Origin: Candidatus Izemoplasma sp.
Lineage (GTDB): Bacteria; Bacillota_I; Bacilli_A; Izemoplasmatales; Izemoplasmataceae
Reading direction: 5' to 3'
DNA: 57,416 nucleotides
Assembly (NCBI GenBank): GCA_007132465.1
Contig: SLOP01000026.1
Span: forward strand, 1-57,416
Position 1 is the first letter of the stretch, and the number at the start of each line of letters is the position of its first letter. Position numbers and translations under genes: made by a program. This document shows positions 52,438-57,416 of the stretch, piece after piece. The notes under the pieces were generated by a model, which made no database searches, was not told the DNA's origin, and saw only the letters and a list, made by a program, of their open reading frames with translations.

Positions 52438-53649
52438 ATGGAGACTATCGAAATTAAACTAAAGAATCTTACCAAGGTCTTCCAAGCGAAAAACAAGGAG
52501 GAAACCGTTGCCGTCAAGGATTTTGACATCACCATTCCTGCCGGAAAGCTCGTCGGGTTGCTCGGTCCTTCTGGGTGCGGAAAGTCGACCACGCTGTACA
52601 TGATTTCTGGGTTGCTTAAGCCGACCCAAGGACGGATTTTCTTCGGCGACACCGACGTCACCGACGTCGCACCGGAAAAACGCGGCATCGGCCTCGTGTT
52701 CCAAAACTACGCGCTGTATCCGCATATGACGGTGAAGCAAAACATCATGTTTCCGCTTGAGAACATCAAGATGGAAAAAGAAAAAGCGCTTGAGCGGGCG
52801 TATTTTTATGCACGACTTGTCGGCATTGACCATTTAATGAACCGGAAACCCGTTCAGCTCTCAGGCGGCCAGCAACAACGCGTCGCTATTGCCCGTGCGC
52901 TTGTGAAAGAACCGCGCGTGCTCTTGCTTGATGAACCGCTATCGAACCTCGATGCGCGCCTGCGCCTACAAACCCGCGAAGAGATTAAACGGATTCAAAA
53001 AGAAACCGGCATCACGACCATCTTCGTCACCCATGACCAAGAAGAAGCGATGAGCATCAGCGATGAAATCGTCTTGATGCGCGAAGGCATCATGCAGCAA
53101 AAAGGTGCGCCGCAGCAAGTCTACGATGAACCCGGCAACTTGTTTGTCGCGAAGTTCCTTGGAAGCCCGCCAATCAACCTGTTCGAAGGCGAAATCAAGG
53201 ACGAGCGCGTGATGGTTGGCGATGCTCAACTCGGGCGTGTTGAAGGCAAAAAAGACCAAGACGTCATCATCGGTGTCCGCCCGGAAGGGTTCAAGATTGT
53301 TGAGCGTTCGAGCTTGAAAGTGAAGGTCGATTACGTTGAAACCATCGGCCGTGACACGACGCTAATCATCGAAAAACCGGTCGACCCCACCATCACCGAA
53401 CATAGCCCGTATATCGATGAGGACCACCAGCAAGAAAACGACCATGTCGAGGACGATATGGCTGTGGATGAGGATATGCAACGGCTCCAAGAAGAGGGAA
53501 GCATCGAAGAGACAGCTCCCGAGAAGAAAGGCACGTTCCGCGCGATTGTCGATGCGGATCACCGCATTCAACCGGGAGACGAGATTAAACTGGCGGTTAA
53601 ACCGCACAAGATGTTCCTGTTTGATAAGGAAACGGGAGAGCTTGTCTAA
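52438..53649 (+). CDS. CUT1-type ABC transporter ATP-binding protein (MalK/UgpC/MsmX-like)
   Basis: 403-residue ATPase energising a carbohydrate or glycerophosphate-type importer. Walker A GPSGCGKST, Q-loop FQNYALYPHMTVKQN, signature LSGGQQQR, Walker B VLLLDEPLSNLDARLR, and H-loop VTHDQEEAM. The C-terminal MalK-type regulatory/TOBE region carries an unusual acidic insertion at ~315-360 (many Asp/Glu, e.g. DEDHQQENDHVEDDMAVDED). Permease genes follow immediately. Confidence 0.93.
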   Translation: METIEIKLKNLTKVFQAKNKEETVAVKDFDITIPAGKLVGLLGPSGCGKSTTLYMISGLLKPTQGRIFFGDTDVTDVAPEKRGIGLVFQNYALYPHMTVKQNIMFPLENIKMEKEKALERAYFYARLVGIDHLMNRKPVQLSGGQQQRVAIARALVKEPRVLLLDEPLSNLDARLRLQTREEIKRIQKETGITTIFVTHDQEEAMSISDEIVLMREGIMQQKGAPQQVYDEPGNLFVAKFLGSPPINLFEGEIKDERVMVGDAQLGRVEGKKDQDVIIGVRPEGFKIVERSSLKVKVDYVETIGRDTTLIIEKPVDPTITEHSPYIDEDHQQENDHVEDDMAVDEDMQRLQEEGSIEETAPEKKGTFRAIVDADHRIQPGDEIKLAVKPHKMFLFDKETGELV

Positions 53650-53651
53650 TC

Positions 53652-54554
53652 ATGTTAGAAGATAGACATGATTTTAAAGCCTGGTTATACCTCCTTCCCG
53701 CCCTCATCCTCTTAATTGTTTTTACCTTTTATCCCATCATCAACACGTTCATGATTGTGTTCATGGTGGATTACGACTTTCTTTACGGCGATTACACAGG
53801 CTGGACACTGACGGGAAACATTCAGGCCGTCCTTGGCCACCGTCAGTTTTGGCCGGCGATTCGCAACACCGTGTTAATCGCGTTTGTGTCGGTGCCGCTC
53901 TCAGTCATCATTTCGCTGTTTATCGCGGTGTGGCTCAACTCGATTAAAAAACTTCAGGGCGCGTTCCAAACCATCTTCTTCCTGCCCTACGTCACCAACG
54001 CCATCGCCGTCGGGTTGGCCTTTGCGGTTATCTTTAACCGTGATTACGGGCTATTCAACTACATGTTGAGCCTCTTTGGCATCGACCCGATTAACTGGGT
54101 TGCCCCGGGGTCGCCTTGGCGCTTCTCGATGATTGCCTTGTTAGTGTTCATCACATGGAACGGCCTAGCCTTCAAAATCATGGTGTTCCTCAGTGGTCTT
54201 CAAAGCATCGACAAGCAATATTACGATGCCGCACGCATTGACTCGGCAAGCCGCTCACGCATCTTTAGAAAGATTACCGTGCCGCTGCTGTCGCCGATGA
54301 TCGCCTTCATCACGATTACCTCATTCATTGGCGCCTTCAAAGAATACACCGCCATCGTCGGTATGTTCGGCGAACAGATGGGGTATCGAGGACAGCTCAT
54401 CACCATTGTCGGATTGGTGTATGAAGCACTCGGTGAGCCCTACGTTGCAGGAAGCGTAAGCTTAGCTGCCTCGGCCGCGATCGTGCTGTTCTTCATGACA
54501 CTCCTACTGACTATCTTCAACATGTGGGTCAGTAAGAAACGGGTCCATTACTAG
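53652..54554 (+). CDS. ABC sugar-type permease, MalF/UgpA family
   Basis: 300 residues with about six hydrophobic helices. The cytoplasmic EAA loop reads YYDAARIDSASRSRIFRKIT then VPLLSP. It opens AWLYLLPALILLIVFTFYPI, the usual first helix of CUT1 permeases. Starts 2 bp after the ATPase stop; the second permease follows. Confidence 0.93.
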   Translation: MLEDRHDFKAWLYLLPALILLIVFTFYPIINTFMIVFMVDYDFLYGDYTGWTLTGNIQAVLGHRQFWPAIRNTVLIAFVSVPLSVIISLFIAVWLNSIKKLQGAFQTIFFLPYVTNAIAVGLAFAVIFNRDYGLFNYMLSLFGIDPINWVAPGSPWRFSMIALLVFITWNGLAFKIMVFLSGLQSIDKQYYDAARIDSASRSRIFRKITVPLLSPMIAFITITSFIGAFKEYTAIVGMFGEQMGYRGQLITIVGLVYEALGEPYVAGSVSLAASAAIVLFFMTLLLTIFNMWVSKKRVHY

Positions 54555-54566
54555 GAGGGTATGAAA

Positions 54567-55493
54567 ATGAGTACACAAAACAACGAAACCACCTACGATA
54601 CACGGAGACAGATTATTTTCAAGCGCGTCATGCGCTACACCTTCGTCTATGGCATTCTAACGTTCTTTGCGTTGCTTGTCATCATTCCGTTTTATTGGAT
54701 GATTTTGACGAGCTTGATGACACCGGACAAGATCGCATCCGACATTCCGATCATGTTCCTGCGTTTCCGTGACATGCAATTTGGCAACTACTACGAAGCG
54801 ATGTTCGCCCCAGAAGCACCGGACTTCCTGCGCTACATGGGGAACACCGTGCTTGTCGCTGCGATTTCAACCGTGGGCACCATCATCACGACGATTTTAT
54901 CAGCCTTTGCCTTCGCCCGGTTGCAGTTTAGATTTAAAGAACTCTTCTTCTTACTCCTGATTGCGACGATGATGATTCCCGGTGAAATGTTTGTCATCAC
55001 CAACTTCATCACCGTCAGCCGTTTTGGTTGGGTTGAAATGGTCGACCAGCAGTATTACCACGCTGTGCTCGCGATGACGCTGCCGTTCATGACCAGCATC
55101 TTCTACATTTTCTTCCTGCGCCAGACCTTCAAGCAAATCCCAAACGAGCTTTATTACGCCGCCAAGGTTGACGGCACAAAAGACTTCCAATACTTGTGGA
55201 AAATCATGGTGCCGATTGCCAGACCGACGATTATCACAATCCTTATCCTCAACGCCATGGGCACATGGAACGCCTACATCTGGCCGAACTTGGTCAGCAC
55301 CAGACCGGCGTACAACCTGGTTTCAAACGGGTTGCGTGAGTTCGCCACGGCGATTGAGTTCTTGCCGCAAGAAGAATACATCGGCCAACAAATGGCCGCA
55401 GCGTTTGTCATCACCTTCCCAATCCTCGTCGTCTTCTTCCTGCTTAAGAAACACATCATGCGCGGCGTCTCGAGAAGCGGCATCAAAGGGTAA
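54567..55493 (+). CDS. ABC sugar-type permease, MalG/UgpE family
   Basis: 308 residues with about six hydrophobic helices. Opening helix LTFFALLVIIPFYWMILTSL and EAA loop ELYYAAKVDGTKDFQYLWKI followed by MVPIARP are typical of the MalG partner. The ATG at 54567 is 8 nt after AGGAGG; the ATG at 54561 is too close. Confidence 0.93.
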   Translation: MSTQNNETTYDTRRQIIFKRVMRYTFVYGILTFFALLVIIPFYWMILTSLMTPDKIASDIPIMFLRFRDMQFGNYYEAMFAPEAPDFLRYMGNTVLVAAISTVGTIITTILSAFAFARLQFRFKELFFLLLIATMMIPGEMFVITNFITVSRFGWVEMVDQQYYHAVLAMTLPFMTSIFYIFFLRQTFKQIPNELYYAAKVDGTKDFQYLWKIMVPIARPTIITILILNAMGTWNAYIWPNLVSTRPAYNLVSNGLREFATAIEFLPQEEYIGQQMAAAFVITFPILVVFFLLKKHIMRGVSRSGIKG

Positions 55494-55542
55494 TTTTTAC
55501 CCCTAAGCACCTGAGAAGAAATATATGCAACTAACGTCATAT

Positions 55543-55574
55543 CGCTTTCGATGTAAGCGGTTGTACGATATAAT
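55543..55574 (+). promoter_or_regulatory. Promoter and inverted repeat before the solute-binding protein
   Basis: TATAAT at 55569-55574 with TTTCGA 17 bp upstream. The repeat CGCTT (55543-55547) / AAGCG (55555-55559), 7-bp spacer, overlaps the -35 and could be an operator. It would let the binding protein be made in excess over the transporter. Confidence 0.55.
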
Positions 55575-55612
55575 GGAATTAGAAAAAATATTACACTGGA
55601 GGAGTATGAAAC

Positions 55613-57001
55613 ATGAGAAAAGCACTGCTTTTAATCACGGTGACAATCACCGTCATCGCACTCGCCGCTTGCGGCGGCGCACGTGAGCGGCGCGCCATCG
55701 AAATCAACATTCCCGATGAGCTTCCCGTTGACATGGCCATCACCCTGAACCTCTACACCGGCTTCGGCGATGGCGCCAACGCCCAAGCGACCCAGGATAT
55801 CATCGACAGCTTTAACGAGATGTATCCGATGGTCACCATCATCCTGAACAACGAAGGCAACTACGATAACCTTCGTGACATCGTGACAAACTTTATCCGC
55901 CGCGGGACTGCGCCGGCGTTAATCATGGGTTACCCAGACCATTACGCCGAGTACGCTAGCGCCGATGCAATTATTCCACTGGATGATTATATTGCCCATC
56001 CGGATTTCGGCATTGAGGACATGAGCGACTTCGTCAGCTCGTTCTTGGCTGAGAATCAGCAGTTCGAATACACCTACTCGCTGCCGATTATGAAATCGAC
56101 CCAGCTCGTCGCCTACAACAAGACCCTTTTCGACGCGCACGGCATCACCTTTGATTACGACGAAGTCGTGACATGGGACCGCCTGCACAACGACATCGCA
56201 CCGATCGTCGTTGGCACCGGTGACAATCAATGTGAAAACCTGCTTCTGATTGGCTCAAGCGCCAATGCCTTCATTAACTTCACCCACCAATGGGGCATCG
56301 GCTACACAAACCAAGAAGGACACATTCACTACATTGACAACCGCGACGACACCCTTGATATGTTTGCGGATTTGATCGACATGTTCGATGCACGCACCAT
56401 CGTCTCAACCCGTGCCGAATGGAATGACCAATACGGCTCGGCCCGTTTCACCCGTGGCGAATCGTGCATGATCGATTCCTCAAGCGCAGGGGTTCAATAC
56501 AACATTCCATCTGGTGCGAACGCCTTTGAAGTTGGCTTTATCCCCGCCATCCAACAGCATGCGTCGCTTGATGACGGACCGATGAGCGTCGTCCAACAAG
56601 GACCGAATATTGCCATCGGCGCCGACACGAACGATTATGAACGGTTGGCTGCATGGCTGTTTATCCGCCACGCGACCAACGCGGAAAACTCGGCTCACAT
56701 TGCCGTGGCGGCTCAGTACCTACCGGTTCGTTACTCTTCATACGACACCACCATCTGGACCGACTTCATCAACAGCACCGATCCTGATGAACAATACTTT
56801 ATCCAAGCGACCAACACAGCCATGGCCCAAGAAGCATGGTATAACTACGACGACGCGTTCATCGCCCATCCGCGCGATGACGACCGTGGTAACCATTCAT
56901 CAAGTCGTGTTCGCCGTATCAGCGGCCTTGGATTTGAGGACCTTTGGTTAACCAGAGATCCTGAAGACACCTACGATTGGCTGCTTTCTGAACTTGACTA
57001 A
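55613..57001 (+). CDS. ABC transporter solute-binding lipoprotein
   Basis: 462-residue extracytoplasmic binding protein. Signal peptide with lipobox LAAC, lipidated Cys at 20, then LNLYTGFGDGANAQATQDII, a family-1 (CUT1) binding-protein fold. The internal LPIMKSTQLVAYNKTLFDAHG is a hallmark segment. Ligand cannot be predicted; sugars or glycerophosphodiesters are typical. The third promoter-distal gene of the importer set but with its own promoter. Confidence 0.92.
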   Translation: MRKALLLITVTITVIALAACGGARERRAIEINIPDELPVDMAITLNLYTGFGDGANAQATQDIIDSFNEMYPMVTIILNNEGNYDNLRDIVTNFIRRGTAPALIMGYPDHYAEYASADAIIPLDDYIAHPDFGIEDMSDFVSSFLAENQQFEYTYSLPIMKSTQLVAYNKTLFDAHGITFDYDEVVTWDRLHNDIAPIVVGTGDNQCENLLLIGSSANAFINFTHQWGIGYTNQEGHIHYIDNRDDTLDMFADLIDMFDARTIVSTRAEWNDQYGSARFTRGESCMIDSSSAGVQYNIPSGANAFEVGFIPAIQQHASLDDGPMSVVQQGPNIAIGADTNDYERLAAWLFIRHATNAENSAHIAVAAQYLPVRYSSYDTTIWTDFINSTDPDEQYFIQATNTAMAQEAWYNYDDAFIAHPRDDDRGNHSSSRVRRISGLGFEDLWLTRDPEDTYDWLLSELD

Positions 57002-57416
57002 TGCGTAAAAAAACCGTTTTAACAACACTTGCGGTGCTCATTGCCTTTGCCCTCGCCGCGTGCGGGGGCGAGGCAGAACGCCCGCTCGTGCTTGACACAA
57101 GGCTCACCGACGCGCTTGCGATGGATTTTGATTACGAAGGCAAAACGTTCTTTGAGGACGGCGTCGAAGCCGTCGAGATGGTCAGTTGTGAAGATGGCGA
57201 CACCGCGGTGTTCATGATTGATGGCGTGCCTGAACGCGTTCGTTTCTTAGGCATCGATACGCCCGAGGCGAGCGCCGAGTGGGAACCGTGGGGGCATCAG
57301 GCCACGGAGTTCGCCTGCGATAAACTCAACAACGCCGACACCATCGTCATCGAACGTGACGACGTCGCCGGCTCACGTGACACCTACTACCGCGTGCTGG
57401 CGTGGATTTGGTATGA
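57001..57416 (+). CDS. Thermonuclease-like (SNase) lipoprotein, 3' end outside window
   Basis: The visible 138 residues start with a signal peptide and lipobox LAAC (Cys 21). CEDGDTAVFMIDG, then VRFLGIDTPEASAEWEPWG and GHQATEFACDKL match the staphylococcal nuclease fold, including the R-LGIDTPE catalytic and metal region. The start codon overlaps the binding-protein stop (TAATG), with no ribosome binding site, so translation is coupled. A surface-anchored Ca-dependent nuclease is inferred. Confidence 0.88.
   Translation, partial: MRKKTVLTTLAVLIAFALAACGGEAERPLVLDTRLTDALAMDFDYEGKTFFEDGVEAVEMVSCEDGDTAVFMIDGVPERVRFLGIDTPEASAEWEPWGHQATEFACDKLNNADTIVIERDDVAGSRDTYYRVLAWIWY

Overview
The window looks like the replication-origin region of a Bacillota-type bacterium using the standard genetic code: TGA is a frequent stop and tryptophan is TGG. 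The order rnpA-rpmH / oriC / dnaA-dnaN-S4 protein-recF-gyrB-gyrA is the classical low-GC Gram-positive origin layout. It also carries T-box leaders on serS and asnS, a purine riboswitch, spoVG, rnmV and an exact parS site. G+C is moderate to fairly high by eye. No tRNA, rRNA, IS element, prophage or CRISPR array was seen. A deep-branching Bacilli/Mollicutes-related lineage is possible, but the sequence alone does not settle this.

Left arm (1-22.8 kb, mostly minus strand, co-oriented with replication away from oriC). From the left edge: a truncated NCS2 purine permease under a guanine-type purine riboswitch; a six-gene minus operon (M32 carboxypeptidase, flavin reductase-like protein, GNAT acetyltransferase, folD, purB, DUF1461 membrane protein); fhs; then, against replication, a plus-strand operon aroA-aroB-aroC-chorismate mutase-aroE/aroK fusion-aroQ-aroF. 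That operon holds every step from PEP plus erythrose-4-phosphate to chorismate and on to prephenate. After a bidirectional terminator come a decayed methyltransferase, a SprT-like gene, purA with a structured leader, mfd, and the pth-jag-yidC-rnpA-rpmH group. Folate one-carbon (folD, fhs) and purine (purA, purB, purine uptake) functions cluster here.

Origin and right arm (22.8-43.4 kb). oriC lies between the divergent rpmH and dnaA and contains DnaA boxes and 13-bp direct repeats. The plus strand then carries the replication and gyrase genes, a Ser T-box with serS, an M17 aminopeptidase, a convergent HIT/HAD pair, pta, a lipid-kinase-family gene with rnmV and rsmA, ispE, spoVG, prs, and an Asn T-box with asnS.

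Distal right arm (43.4-57.4 kb): an NYN-domain gene; a promoter-plus-terminator unit predicting an RNA of about 80 nt that matches nothing I recognise; a minus-strand membrane group (hypothetical, NfeD, RDD, then SPFH/stomatin); an exact 16-bp parS beside mnmE; dnaX-ybaB-recR; a small membrane protein; and a CUT1-type ABC importer followed by a solute-binding lipoprotein and a thermonuclease-like lipoprotein cut by the window edge. The most novel-looking items are the small RNA, the aroE-aroK fusion inside a one-operon chorismate pathway, the purA leader, and the uncharacterised gene heading the NfeD/RDD group. I did not find a clear new defence or mobile system.
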